Positions 52,054-60,198 of a stretch of DNA of 64,000 bases are shown piece after piece. The DNA is from Solirubrobacteraceae bacterium. GTDB lineage: Bacteria; Actinomycetota; Thermoleophilia; Solirubrobacterales; Solirubrobacteraceae. A program made the position numbers and the translations under genes. The stretch covers positions 186,001-250,000 of the forward strand of contig JALNWQ010000002.1 of the NCBI GenBank assembly GCA_023230855.1, in the 5' to 3' direction. The stretch's first letter is position 1; each line of letters starts with the position of its first letter. The notes under the pieces are model-generated. The model saw only the letters and a program-made list of their open reading frames with translations, was not told where the DNA came from and searched no databases.

Positions 52054-53573
52054 GCCGTCACCCCGCCGACCGCCCCGGCCGCGCCCGCACCGACGACCGA
52101 CGACCGCTCGTCCCCCGGCCCGCCGTGGAACGCGTACTCGCGTGGGTCGACCCGGCGCACCGTGCGGGCGTACTCGCGCATGAACCCCGGCCAGTTCGTC
52201 GTGACGCGCCCGTCCGCGGCGCGGTACCAGCTCGAGCACGCGGTCCAGATCGAGCCGTCCAGGCGCTCCTGCACCCGCGCGCACGACACCGCCTGCGCCG
52301 CCGGGTCCACCTCGATCGCCCGCGCGCCGTGCCGCCGCAGCTGTCGCAGCGCGTCGACGACGTACCCGAACTGCGCCTCGAGCATCTCGACGATCGACCC
52401 GACGCCGAGGTTCGTGTTCGGCCCGTACAGCAGGAACATGTTGGGGAACCCGTGGACGGTGATCCCGTGGTGCGCGCGCGGCGCGTCGCCCCAGGTCTCG
52501 TTGAGCTCCCGTCCCCCACCGCCGACGATCCGCATCGGCGCGACGAACCGGGTGTGGAACCCCGTCCCCCACACGATGACGTCGGCCGGCCGGAACGTGC
52601 CGTCGGCGGTGACGATCCCGTCCTCGCGGACGTGGTCGATCCCGTCGACGACGACGTCGACGTTCTCGCGGCCCAACGCCGGCAGGTACGCGCTGGAGAA
52701 GAGCATCCGCTTGCAGCCCAACGGGTGGTCGGGGGTCGTGCGGGCGCGCAGGTCGCGGTCCGGGGTCTGGTGGGCCATGAAGGCCCGGGACGTCAGCTCG
52801 ACCGCCCGCCGGATCGGCGGTGCGACCGTCATCCCCGCGATGAGCGTCTCGAGCAGCAGCCGCCCGCCCTCGCGCCGCGCACGCTGCAGGCCCGGAACGA
52901 CCTCGATCGCGCGGCGCACGACGGTCGGGTACGGGGCGTTCGTGCGCGGCAGCAGATACGGCGCGGAGCGCTGGTACACGTCGAGGTGGTCGACGACCTT
53001 CGCGATCTCGGGGACGAACTGGATCGCCGACGCGCCGGTGCCGACGACCGCCACCCGCCGGCCCTCCAGGTCGAGGTCGTGGTCCCACTCGGCGGAGTGG
53101 AAGCTCGGCCCGGCGAACCGCTCCGCGCCCTCCAGCGCCGGGATCGACGGTCGCGACAGCTGGCCGCACGCCGGGATCAGCACGTCGCAGGTGAACGTCC
53201 GGCCGTCGGCGGCGTCGAGCGTCCACGTGAACGCCTCGTCGCTCCAGCGGGCCTCGACGATCTCGGTGCGGGTGACGACGTCGTCGAGCACCCCGTGGTC
53301 GCGGGCGACGTCCCGCAGGTACCCCTGGATCTCCTCCTGCGGCGAGCACGGCCGCGACCAGTCGCGGCGCGGGGCGAACGAGTACGAGTAGACGTAGGAC
53401 GGCACGTCGCACGCGGCGCCGGGATAGGTGTTGTGCGCCCACACCCCGCCGACGTCGTCGGCGCGCTCGATGACGACGACGTCCTCGACGCCGGCCCGTC
53501 GTAGCGCGATCGCCATCCCGATGCCGGACAGCCCGGCCCCGATGATCGCCACCCGTGGAGTCGACTCATGCAT
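52050..53573 (-). CDS. Flavin monooxygenase, Baeyer-Villiger type
   Basis: A 507-aa FAD- and NADPH-dependent monooxygenase. FAD loop GAGLSG near residue 12, NADPH loop GTGASA, and the Baeyer-Villiger fingerprint FAGPSFHSAEW between them. It inserts oxygen into ketones or oxidises heteroatoms. It is coupled to an MpaB-type oxygenase and divergent from a TetR regulator. TACCGT (53581-53586 minus) is 7 nt before the ATG. Confidence 0.92.
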   Translation of the reverse strand: MHESTPRVAIIGAGLSGIGMAIALRRAGVEDVVVIERADDVGGVWAHNTYPGAACDVPSYVYSYSFAPRRDWSRPCSPQEEIQGYLRDVARDHGVLDDVVTRTEIVEARWSDEAFTWTLDAADGRTFTCDVLIPACGQLSRPSIPALEGAERFAGPSFHSAEWDHDLDLEGRRVAVVGTGASAIQFVPEIAKVVDHLDVYQRSAPYLLPRTNAPYPTVVRRAIEVVPGLQRARREGGRLLLETLIAGMTVAPPIRRAVELTSRAFMAHQTPDRDLRARTTPDHPLGCKRMLFSSAYLPALGRENVDVVVDGIDHVREDGIVTADGTFRPADVIVWGTGFHTRFVAPMRIVGGGGRELNETWGDAPRAHHGITVHGFPNMFLLYGPNTNLGVGSIVEMLEAQFGYVVDALRQLRRHGARAIEVDPAAQAVSCARVQERLDGSIWTACSSWYRAADGRVTTNWPGFMREYARTVRRVDPREYAFHGGPGDERSSVVGAGAAGAVGGVTA

Positions 53574-53580
53574 CGATCAC

Positions 53581-53603
53581 ACGGTAATGCGAGCGACCGC
53601 TCG
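53581..53603. promoter_or_regulatory. FMO promoter and TetR-type operator
   Basis: TACCGT (complement of 53581-53586) is the -10 of the monooxygenase. A perfect 14-bp palindrome, CGAGCG-AC-CGCTCG (53590-53603), lies just upstream in the spacer region, the right place for a repressor. It is 32 nt before the tetR-type ATG. Confidence 0.6.
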
Positions 53604-53635
53604 TGTTCCACTCGCATCCGTGCCAGACTCGGCTG

Positions 53636-54250
53636 ATGGCCGAGAACCGCCGCCACAAGCCGAGGCAGGCCCGATCGCGCGACATGATCGAGCGCCTGAT
53701 CGACGCCACCGCTCGCGTTCTGGAGCGGGACGGATACGCCGCGGCGAGCACGAACGCCGTCGCCCGCGAGGCCGGCGCGAGCCCCGGCAGCCTCTACCGG
53801 TACTTCGCCGACAAGGACGAGCTGCTCGTCGCGGTGACCGCCCGGTTCGTCGGCGGGTTCGGCGAGCGGCTCGAGCCGGCGGTGCGCCACGCCGCGCTGC
53901 AGGCCGAGCCGGCCGACGCGATCCGCACGGTGATGGACGCCGCGCTCGCGGCGCTCGAGGACCAGGCCGGCCTGCTGCGGGCGCTGCTGGAGAACGTGCC
54001 GCCGGTCGACCAGGCGGCCGCGGTCCACGGCATCCGCACGCGGCTGGCGGGGTTCGTCTTCCAGGCGCTGGCGGTGCGACGCGGCGCGCTCGTCCACGAC
54101 GACGTCGAGCGGATCACGTGGAACATGGTCGAGCTCGCCCAGCACCTGCCGGTCCGCTACGTCCTGGACGCCCCGCCGATCAGCCGCGAGGACTTCCTCG
54201 ACGACCTCGTCCGCACGCTCATGGTCCAGGCGTTCCCCGTCGCCGCCTGA
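53636..54250 (+). CDS. TetR-family regulator of the FMO/MpaB pair
   Basis: A 204-aa protein with an N-terminal TetR HTH (STNAVAREAGASPGSLYRYFADKDELL, about residues 38-65) and a helical ligand-binding domain. It is divergent from the monooxygenase gene, with a palindrome between. It likely represses the oxygenases until a substrate binds. ATG 53636 is used; a GTG 11 codons upstream lies in the operator. Confidence 0.9.
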   Translation: MAENRRHKPRQARSRDMIERLIDATARVLERDGYAAASTNAVAREAGASPGSLYRYFADKDELLVAVTARFVGGFGERLEPAVRHAALQAEPADAIRTVMDAALAALEDQAGLLRALLENVPPVDQAAAVHGIRTRLAGFVFQALAVRRGALVHDDVERITWNMVELAQHLPVRYVLDAPPISREDFLDDLVRTLMVQAFPVAA

Positions 54251-54270
54251 CCCCGTCGGCCCCGACGGGG
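54251..54270. terminator. Hairpin right after the tetR-type gene
   Basis: Stem CCCCGTCGG/CCGACGGGG (9 bp) with a 2-nt loop, directly after the stop at 54250 and 24 nt before the convergent stop at 54294. It can serve both strands. Confidence 0.6.
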
Positions 54271-54293
54271 TCGGCGGCGACGGGGTGGCGTCG

Positions 54294-55151
54294 TCACGTC
54301 CGCGCCCGCCACGCGAGCGCCGACCGGGCGACCTGCCACAGGGCGTCGCGGACCGCGGCCCGGCCCCCGGCGCGACGGGCGACCGCCAGGCGGGTGACCG
54401 CCTCGCCGAGGACCGCCGGGCCGACCGGGCCGTCGTCGTCCGCCGCCCCGGCCCGCAGCGACGCGAGCTCGGCGGCGACCGCGTCGATCCCGGTCGTCCG
54501 CGCGAGCTGCTCGCGCAGTCGCTCCTCGGCCTCCCGGGCCGCGTCCGCCTCGGCCCGACAGCGCTCCAGCTCGTCCTCGGCCCGACGCAACCGCGCCGCG
54601 ACCCGATCGTGCTCGTCGGCGGCGACGGTCGACGCGGACCGGCGCGCGGCGTCGCGCTCGTCGACGAGCGTCGCGTTGCGGGCCAGCGCCCGGTCCAGCC
54701 GTCCGGTGAGCGTCGCCACGCGCTGCTCGGCGTCGCGTGCGGCGGCGAGCGTCGCGTCGAGCATGGCGCGGACGTCGGGCGGCATCTGGATGCGGTCGGC
54801 CTGGGCGGGGTCGACGGCGTCGCGACGGCGCGGCCCGGGCCGGGCGGGCTCGAACCCGGCGGCGCGGATCGCGGCGTTGAGCGATCCGTCGAACGGGCGC
54901 TTGGCGGCGTTGAGCGACGGCCACCGGGTGCCGTCGGCGCGGCCCTTGCGGTAGCGCTCCACGCGCCAGGTCTGTCCGGACCACTTGGCCGACGAGGGGT
55001 TCCAGTCGGCCGCGCGGGGCGGGTCGTCGTATGTGGCGACCCATTCCTGGATCGCGTTGATGATCGAGTCGCGGTCCCACGTGATCCGCCGGCCGCCCCG
55101 CTGGGACGACTGCTGACGGACCTCGGCTCCCGCGACGGTCGCGGGAGCCAT
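54294..55151 (-). CDS. Predicted DNA-binding coiled-coil protein, unknown role
   Basis: A 285-aa protein. Residues about 22-105 form a Trp-rich helical domain (ITWDRDSIINAIQEWVATY, RWPSLNAAKRPFDG, NAAIRAAGFEP) that resembles homeodomain-like repeats common in GC-rich actinobacteria. Residues about 125-225 are a long coiled coil rich in Arg, Glu and Ala. It may bind DNA as a dimer. No enzyme motif is visible. GAGAGGA precedes the ATG. Confidence 0.7.
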   Translation of the reverse strand: MAPATVAGAEVRQQSSQRGGRRITWDRDSIINAIQEWVATYDDPPRAADWNPSSAKWSGQTWRVERYRKGRADGTRWPSLNAAKRPFDGSLNAAIRAAGFEPARPGPRRRDAVDPAQADRIQMPPDVRAMLDATLAAARDAEQRVATLTGRLDRALARNATLVDERDAARRSASTVAADEHDRVAARLRRAEDELERCRAEADAAREAEERLREQLARTTGIDAVAAELASLRAGAADDDGPVGPAVLGEAVTRLAVARRAGGRAAVRDALWQVARSALAWRART

Positions 55152-55164
55152 GTGGATCCTCTCG

Positions 55165-55281
55165 CTAGCGGCGCTGGTTGACGGTCGTCGGGTGGGTGGC
55201 GTGCTCCTGCGTGATCCGCAGGCGCGACGACGCCGGGAGGGCGTCGAGCACGCGGCAGTGGGATCGGGTGATCAGGAACAT
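55165..55281 (-). other. Possible 38-codon leader ORF
   Basis: ATG 55281 to TAG 55165, ending 13 nt before the start of the coiled-coil gene. The peptide has no long low-complexity run, unlike shadow frames nearby. Two short hairpins (CCTGCG/CGCAGG at 55206-55222 and CGACGCC/GGCGTCG at 55228-55246) lie inside it, so it could be a leader peptide with an attenuator. There is no ribosome site. The rest of the 353-bp gap (55152-55504) shows no gene. Confidence 0.25.
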
Positions 55282-55504
55282 CGTCGGAGACCGTGGGTCC
55301 GCCGGCGCGACGGACGTCGAGCCGGTCCGACCACGGTAGAGGTCGCACGACGCCACCGCAACCCACCGGGCGGCCCCGAAGGGTTCGAGTCCTTCGCCGC
55401 CCGGCGATCGAGCGCGAGGCCCTCGCGGCGAAGGCCCGGCGGTTGACGCTCCGCCCCCGTCCCGGCAGAGTCCCCCCGATGTCCGTCCCGGGAGCCCCAC
55501 GTCG

Positions 55505-55693
55505 ATGACCGACCGTCCACCGATGCCGACCCCTCCCCCGTCGCTGTCGCCCGACGACGCCGAGCGGCTCGACGCGCTGGCCCGCGCCGCCGTCCGCCGG
55601 CAGATCGAGGCGGCGCAGCAGGGCATGGAGGAGACGCTGAACCACGTCCCGCGGCTCCTGCGCGGCCCCGTCCGCAAGGTGCTGGGCGTATGA
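55505..55693 (+). CDS. Small protein of unknown function
   Basis: A 62-aa protein with a Pro-rich start and one amphipathic helical part (DDAERLDALARAAVRRQIEAAQQGMEE region). I do not recognise it. Its stop overlaps the next gene's ATG by 4 bp, which supports translation and a shared function. Confidence 0.6.
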   Translation: MTDRPPMPTPPPSLSPDDAERLDALARAAVRRQIEAAQQGMEETLNHVPRLLRGPVRKVLGV

Positions 55694-56403
55694 GCGACCA
55701 CCGGTTCGACCGCGAGGCCGAGGTCGCGAAGCTCGCCCGGCTGCTCGGCGTCGCGGAGGACGAGCTCGCGTTCGCGCTCGACGTCCCCACCGCGGAGCTC
55801 GCCGCCTACCGCGACGCGCTCACCGCCCGCCTGTTCGACGGGTCCGGGGGCGCCCTCAAGCGCGCGGCGGACGCGTCCCGGCTCATGCCGACGAAGGTCC
55901 TCGCCGCGGTCGCCCAGTTCGCGCTCGGGCCGCTCATCTGCGCGCGCCTGGCCGGGATCATCGACCCGGAGCGGGCGGCGGGGATCGCCGAGGCGCTCAA
56001 GGACGACTACCTCGCCGACGTCGCGGTCGAGATGGACCCCCGCCGCGCCACCGCGGTCATCGCGCTCATCCCCGGCGAGCGGATCGTGTCGATCAACCGG
56101 ATCCTGTGCGAGCGCCGCGAGTGGGTCCCGATGGGACGGTTCGTCGCGGCCCTCGGCGACGAGCAGCTCCGGCGGTGCGTCGACGCCCTGACCGACGAGG
56201 AGCTGCTGCGGATCGGCTACGTCATGGACGGCGTCGAGCGCCTCGACGACATCTACGCGATGCTCTCCGACGACCGGATCCGCCACGCCGTCACGTGGTC
56301 GCGCGAGGCGGGCGTCGCCGACCGCACGGCGCACCTGCAGCGTCACCTGGGACCGGAGCAGACCGCGCGCGTCGAGCGGATCACCGCCGAGCTCGACGGC
56401 TGA
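55690..56403 (+). CDS. MgtE-N-like helical protein, unknown role
   Basis: A 237-aa soluble all-helical protein. The segments EALKDDYLADVAVEMDPRRATAVIALIP and DEELLRIGYVMD are like repeats of the MgtE N-terminal superhelix, but there is no CBS domain or membrane part, so it is not a magnesium channel. It forms a two-gene unit with the 62-aa protein. The family resemblance is tentative. Confidence 0.65.
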   Translation: MSDHRFDREAEVAKLARLLGVAEDELAFALDVPTAELAAYRDALTARLFDGSGGALKRAADASRLMPTKVLAAVAQFALGPLICARLAGIIDPERAAGIAEALKDDYLADVAVEMDPRRATAVIALIPGERIVSINRILCERREWVPMGRFVAALGDEQLRRCVDALTDEELLRIGYVMDGVERLDDIYAMLSDDRIRHAVTWSREAGVADRTAHLQRHLGPEQTARVERITAELDG

Positions 56404-56417
56404 GGGCCGTCCGAGCC

Positions 56418-56453
56418 CACCGTCACGCACCGCCGCGCGCCGGCGTGACGGTG
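56418..56453. terminator. Hairpin before the glutamate-cysteine ligase gene
   Basis: An 11-bp stem, CACCGTCACGC/GCGTGACGGTG, with a 14-nt loop, 14 nt after the stop at 56403. Confidence 0.55.
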
Positions 56454-56472
56454 CGGGCGCCGCCCGACCGGT

Positions 56473-56482
56473 CGACTACCCT
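56473..56482 (+). promoter_or_regulatory. -10 region of GCS2 gene (leaderless)
   Basis: TACCCT (56477-56482) lies 7 nt before the ATG at 56490. Confidence 0.45.
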
Positions 56483-56489
56483 GCGCCCG

Positions 56490-57659
56490 ATGGAGCACGC
56501 CTTCCGCGCCGCCCCGGGACGCACGCCGTTCTCGATCGGGATCGAGGAGGAGCTCATGATCGTCGACCCGGCCGGGTACGGCCTCGTCAGCGCGATCGAG
56601 CGGCTCCTCGGCGAGGCGCCGGTCGGCGAGGTCAAGCCCGAGCTCATGGAGTCGGTGCTCGAGATCGCCACCGACCCGGTCCGCGACGCGGCCGCGGCGG
56701 GCGACCAGCTCCGGGCGCTGCGGCGCCACGTCGCCGACCGCGCCGGCGAGCAGGGCCTGACGATCGCGTCCGCGGGCACCCATCCGTTCGCGCTCTGGGA
56801 GGACCAGCGGATCGCGGCGCGCGACCGCTACCGCGACCTCGTCCGCGAGCTGCGGTTCGTCGCCCGCCAGGAGCTCCTGTTCGGCCTGCACGTCCACGTC
56901 GGGATCGACGATCCGGACCAGGCGATCCACGTCGCCGACGGCATGCGCGTGCACCTGCCGATCCTTCTGGCGTTGAGCGCGAACTCGCCGTTCTGGCGGG
57001 GTGACCGGACCGGCCTGGCGTCGACGCGCACCCCGATCTTCCGGGCGTTCCCCCGGATCGGCATCCCGCCCGCGTACGGCTCCTGGGACGCGTACGCGCG
57101 CGAGATCGACTTCATGGTCCGCTCCGGGGTCATGAGCGACCCGACGTACGTCTGGCACGACGTCCGGCCGCACCCGCGGTTCGGGACCGTCGAGGTCCGC
57201 GTGTGCGACGGGCAGACGCGGGTGGAGGACACCCTCGCGATCGCCGCGCTCGTCCAGGCGATGGTCCACGAGCTGGCCGCGCACCACGAGACGGGCGACC
57301 CCCTCGGCGACTACCCGCACCAGCTGCTCGACGAGAACAAGTACCTGGCGGCGATCCACGGACTGGACGGCGAGCTCGTCGACCTGCCGTCGAGCGATCG
57401 CATCCGCACGCGAGACCTCGCCCGCCGACTCCTCGACCGCCTGCGGGAGCACGCGCAGGAGCTCGGGTCGGAGCGCGAGCTCGACGGCGTCGCCGACATC
57501 CTCGAGCGCGGCACCGGCGCCGACCGCCAGGTGCTCGTCCACGACGCCAACCGGGACCTCGAGGAGGTCATGAGCGAGATCGTCGCGGCGACGATCGGCG
57601 ACCGACGCCCCGCCGGGGGTGGCGCCCCGCCGCTCGATGCGCCACCCTTTCGCCCATGA
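56490..57659 (+). CDS. Glutamate-cysteine ligase family 2 (YbdK-type)
   Basis: A 389-aa GCS2-family carboxylate-amine ligase with FSIGIEEELMIVD at the N-terminus, LFGLHVHVGI and VEVRVCDGQT. The family joins glutamate and cysteine with ATP; many actinobacterial members act on other amines, so the product is not certain. Its stop overlaps the rhomboid start by 4 bp. Confidence 0.92.
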   Translation: MEHAFRAAPGRTPFSIGIEEELMIVDPAGYGLVSAIERLLGEAPVGEVKPELMESVLEIATDPVRDAAAAGDQLRALRRHVADRAGEQGLTIASAGTHPFALWEDQRIAARDRYRDLVRELRFVARQELLFGLHVHVGIDDPDQAIHVADGMRVHLPILLALSANSPFWRGDRTGLASTRTPIFRAFPRIGIPPAYGSWDAYAREIDFMVRSGVMSDPTYVWHDVRPHPRFGTVEVRVCDGQTRVEDTLAIAALVQAMVHELAAHHETGDPLGDYPHQLLDENKYLAAIHGLDGELVDLPSSDRIRTRDLARRLLDRLREHAQELGSERELDGVADILERGTGADRQVLVHDANRDLEEVMSEIVAATIGDRRPAGGGAPPLDAPPFRP

Positions 57660-58285
57660 GCACGAACGGCCACAGGGACGGAGCCGGGTCCGGCGAGCGC
57701 GATCCGCGGATCGTCGGGCTCATGATCGTGGCCGGGATGGTCGCCGTGATGTGGGTCCTGGAGATCATCGACCAGGTCGGCGACCTCGACCTCGACAAGT
57801 ACGGGATCATCTCGCGCGACGTCGACGGCCTCGACGGGATCGTCTTCAGCCCGTTCCTCCACGCCGGGTTCGGCCACCTGACGTCGAACACGCTGCCGTT
57901 CCTCGTCCTCGGCGCCGTGATCGCGCTCGCCGGCGCGCTGCGGGTCGTCCAGGTGACCCTCATCGTCGGGCTCGTCGGCGGCGTCGGCACGTGGCTCATC
58001 TCCCCCGGCAACACGATCACCGTCGGGGCGAGCGGCCTGGTGTTCGGCTACGCGGCGTACCTGTTGGCCCGCGGCATCTTCAGCCGCCACGTGCTCGAGA
58101 TCGCCGTCGGCGCCGTCGTCGCCGTCGTGTTCGGCGGCTCGCTGCTCGCGGGCCTCGCGCCCAACGACAACGGCGTGTCGTGGCAGGGCCACCTGTGCGG
58201 TGCGATCGGGGGCGTGATCGCCGCCTACATCCTCAACCAGTCGCGGCGCGCCACGTCCGACGACGCGCGCGCCACCCCGGCCTGA
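57656..58285 (+). CDS. Rhomboid-family intramembrane serine protease
   Basis: A 209-aa membrane protein with six predicted helices. The catalytic pair is present: Ser126 in GASGLVFG and His179 in QGHLCGAIGG. Rhomboids cut transmembrane segments of other proteins. It is coupled to the GCS2 gene by an ATGA overlap. The substrate is unknown. Confidence 0.9.
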   Translation: MSTNGHRDGAGSGERDPRIVGLMIVAGMVAVMWVLEIIDQVGDLDLDKYGIISRDVDGLDGIVFSPFLHAGFGHLTSNTLPFLVLGAVIALAGALRVVQVTLIVGLVGGVGTWLISPGNTITVGASGLVFGYAAYLLARGIFSRHVLEIAVGAVVAVVFGGSLLAGLAPNDNGVSWQGHLCGAIGGVIAAYILNQSRRATSDDARATPA

Positions 58286-58316
58286 CGCCCGGCGACGGCG
58301 GCCCCCGACGCGACGG

Positions 58317-58988
58317 TCACGCCTCGTCGCGCGGGTCCGCCGACACGAACCGGTCGATCGCCTCGGCGAGCGGCTCGTCGCCACCGGTCACGGCGAGCAC
58401 CCGACGGGCGATGCGGTGGTCGTGCAGGACCGCGTCGAGCAGCGCCGCGACGTCGTCCCGGGTGACGTCGCCACGCGGGACCCTCCGCGCGATCCGCACC
58501 CGCCCGGCGCCCGGGTCGTCGGTGAGCCGCCCGGGCCGGACGACCGTCCACGCCAGCTCGCTGGCCATGAGCTCGCGGTCGGCGTCCGCCTTGGCCCGCA
58601 GGTAGACGGAGAAGACGTCGTCCCCGTCCGGCGGATCCTCCGCCCCCATCGCGCTGACCATGACGTACTCGGGCACCCGGGCCGAGCGGGCCGCCTCGAG
58701 CAGCAGCAGCGCCCCGTCCCGGTCCATCGTGCCCTTGCGCGACGCCCCGCTGCCCGGCCCGGCGCCGGCGGCGAACAGCACCGCGTCCGCGCCCTCGACC
58801 GCCAGGGCGACGTCGGTGACGAGCGACCGCTCCAGGTCGCAGAGCACCGGGTCCGCCCCGTCCGCGCGCACGTCGTCGGCGTGGGCCGGGTCGCGGATGA
58901 GGCCCCGGACGGTGTCGCCCCGGGCGACGAGGCGACGGGTGAGACGGCGGGCGATCCGCCCGTGGGCCCCGGCGATGGCGACGTCCAT
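58317..58988 (-). CDS. NAD(P)H-binding atypical SDR (NmrA/SDR_a5-like)
   Basis: A 223-aa Rossmann protein. The N-terminus MDVAIAGAHGRIARRLTRRL carries the dinucleotide loop in the GxxGxxG form, followed by VMVSAMGAEDPP and WTVVRPGRLTDDP, as in YwnB/YhfK-like NAD(P)-binding proteins. There is no canonical YxxxK catalytic pair, though YLRAKADAD may serve. TACGGT (58995-59000 minus) is 6 nt before the ATG, which fixes this start. Confidence 0.87.
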   Translation of the reverse strand: MDVAIAGAHGRIARRLTRRLVARGDTVRGLIRDPAHADDVRADGADPVLCDLERSLVTDVALAVEGADAVLFAAGAGPGSGASRKGTMDRDGALLLLEAARSARVPEYVMVSAMGAEDPPDGDDVFSVYLRAKADADRELMASELAWTVVRPGRLTDDPGAGRVRIARRVPRGDVTRDDVAALLDAVLHDHRIARRVLAVTGGDEPLAEAIDRFVSADPRDEA

Positions 58989-58994
58989 CGTGCG

Positions 58995-59000
58995 ACCGTA
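58995..59000 (-). promoter_or_regulatory. -10 hexamer of NAD(P)-binding gene (leaderless)
   Basis: TACGGT on the coding strand, 6 nt before the ATG at 58988. It means this gene need not depend on the upstream enoyl-CoA hydratase gene 22 bp away. Confidence 0.45.
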
Positions 59001-59010
59001 CCGTCCGACG

Positions 59011-59739
59011 CTACGCGTCGCGGCGACCCTGCGGCAGGCCCTGCCCGAACCGCTGCCAGTCGAGCAGGACGACGTTCTCGCGCGCGGTGCGACCGGACAG
59101 GTCGTCCTCGGCACGGAGCATCGCCTTGAGTCGGCGCAGTCCGTCGGAGGGGCGCGACGCGAGCTCGGAGGCCCGCTCCACCGCCGTCTCCTCGGCCGCG
59201 TCGGCGCGCACGACGCGCTCGGCCAGCCCGAGCCGCACCGCCTCGTCGCCGTCGACGACGCGTCCGCTGAGGATGAGCTCCTTCGCCCGGGCGGTCCCCA
59301 CGAGCGGCACGAGCCGCGCCGGGCCGACCGGCACGCCGAGCCGCGCGCCGGCCCACGCGAGCTTGAGGTTGTCGCCCACGACCCGCAGGTCGCACGCGGC
59401 GGCGATCTCCGCGCCGGCCCCGACGACGTTGCCGACGCAGACCGCGATCGTCGGCACCGGCAGGTCGACGAGCGCCTGGTACATCGCGGCGAACCGCTCC
59501 ATCCGGGCCACCCCGCCGGCGACGTCGAGCGGCTCCCCCACGTCGGCGCCGGCGCAGAGCGCCCGGGTCGACGTCGTCGAGATCACGACGACCCGTAGGT
59601 CGGGGTCGCGGGCCAGATCGGCGAGCGCGCCGAGCATCGCGTCGAGCGTCGCGGTGTCCAGGGCGTTGCGCCGGTCGGGACGGTCGAGGCGCAGCACCTC
59701 GACCCCGTCGTCGTGGCGGCTTCGAGTCAGACCGGTCAT
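59011..59739 (-). CDS. Enoyl-CoA hydratase/isomerase family protein
   Basis: A 242-aa crotonase-fold protein with the oxyanion segments TRALCAGADVGEPL and VGNVVGAGAEIAAACDLRV. A typical catalytic Glu pair is not evident (ARLGVPVGPARLVPL lacks it), so the reaction is unclear. It is divergent from the small membrane protein at 59769, with only 29 bp between. Confidence 0.87.
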   Translation of the reverse strand: MTGLTRSRHDDGVEVLRLDRPDRRNALDTATLDAMLGALADLARDPDLRVVVISTTSTRALCAGADVGEPLDVAGGVARMERFAAMYQALVDLPVPTIAVCVGNVVGAGAEIAAACDLRVVGDNLKLAWAGARLGVPVGPARLVPLVGTARAKELILSGRVVDGDEAVRLGLAERVVRADAAEETAVERASELASRPSDGLRRLKAMLRAEDDLSGRTARENVVLLDWQRFGQGLPQGRRDA

Positions 59740-59768
59740 CGCCGAGAGGTTCTATAGGATGCGGGCCC
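59740..59768. promoter_or_regulatory. 29-bp bidirectional promoter with shared TATA core
   Basis: The palindrome CTATAG (59753-59758) is the centre of both -10 elements. Leftward: TATAGA, 11 nt before the enoyl-CoA hydratase ATG. Rightward: TAGGAT (59755-59760), 8 nt before the ATG at 59769. The two -10s overlap, so both directions cannot be open at once. Confidence 0.5.
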
Positions 59769-60041
59769 ATGCGCCGCTTGGTCGTCCTGCTCTCCACCGC
59801 GATCGCGTCCCTCCTCCTCACCGCCGGTCCAGCCGCGGCGGACATCGACGGTGGCGAGGGCTGGTGGGGCGTCAACACCGACATCATGGTGACGTTCTTC
59901 GGCTTCGGGGTGCTCATCGTCATCCCGGCGCTGCTGACGTTCCTCACCCTGCTGCAGTCGCGCCTGGACAAGCGCAAGTACGAGCGGATGGCCGCCGAGA
60001 AGGCGCGCGCCGCCACCCGCGACGAGCGCCACGGCTGGTAG
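59769..60041 (+). CDS. Small membrane protein with signal peptide
   Basis: A 90-aa protein: cleavable signal peptide (about 1-24, ending AAA), a short Trp-rich outside part (GGEGWWGVNTD), one membrane helix (about 38-63) and a basic cytosolic tail (QSRLDKRKYERMAAEKARAA). I do not recognise the function. It ends before a strong terminator. Confidence 0.75.
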   Translation: MRRLVVLLSTAIASLLLTAGPAAADIDGGEGWWGVNTDIMVTFFGFGVLIVIPALLTFLTLLQSRLDKRKYERMAAEKARAATRDERHGW

Positions 60042-60111
60042 CGCCGACGTCGTCCCGGCGGTCGCCGGGACGCCCTGTGGAAGGCCGGACCGCCCGGCCG
60101 ACGACCACGTG

Positions 60112-60149
60112 ACGAAGCCCCGGCCGGACCCGATCCGCCGGGGCTTCGT
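60112..60149. terminator. Strong bidirectional hairpin terminator
   Basis: A perfect 13-bp stem, ACGAAGCCCCGGC (60112-60124) with GCCGGGGCTTCGT (60137-60149), and a 12-nt loop, between the convergent genes ending at 60041 and 60199. Confidence 0.75.
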
Positions 60150-60198
60150 CGTGCCGGGGGCACGGCCCGTGGGCCGCGCCCGCCGGGTCAGGCCCGGC

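Noticed and set aside
55150..55446. 98-codon plus-strand frame in the gap
   Set aside because: Arg-rich and without a ribosome site or -10 at the start; not supported as a gene.
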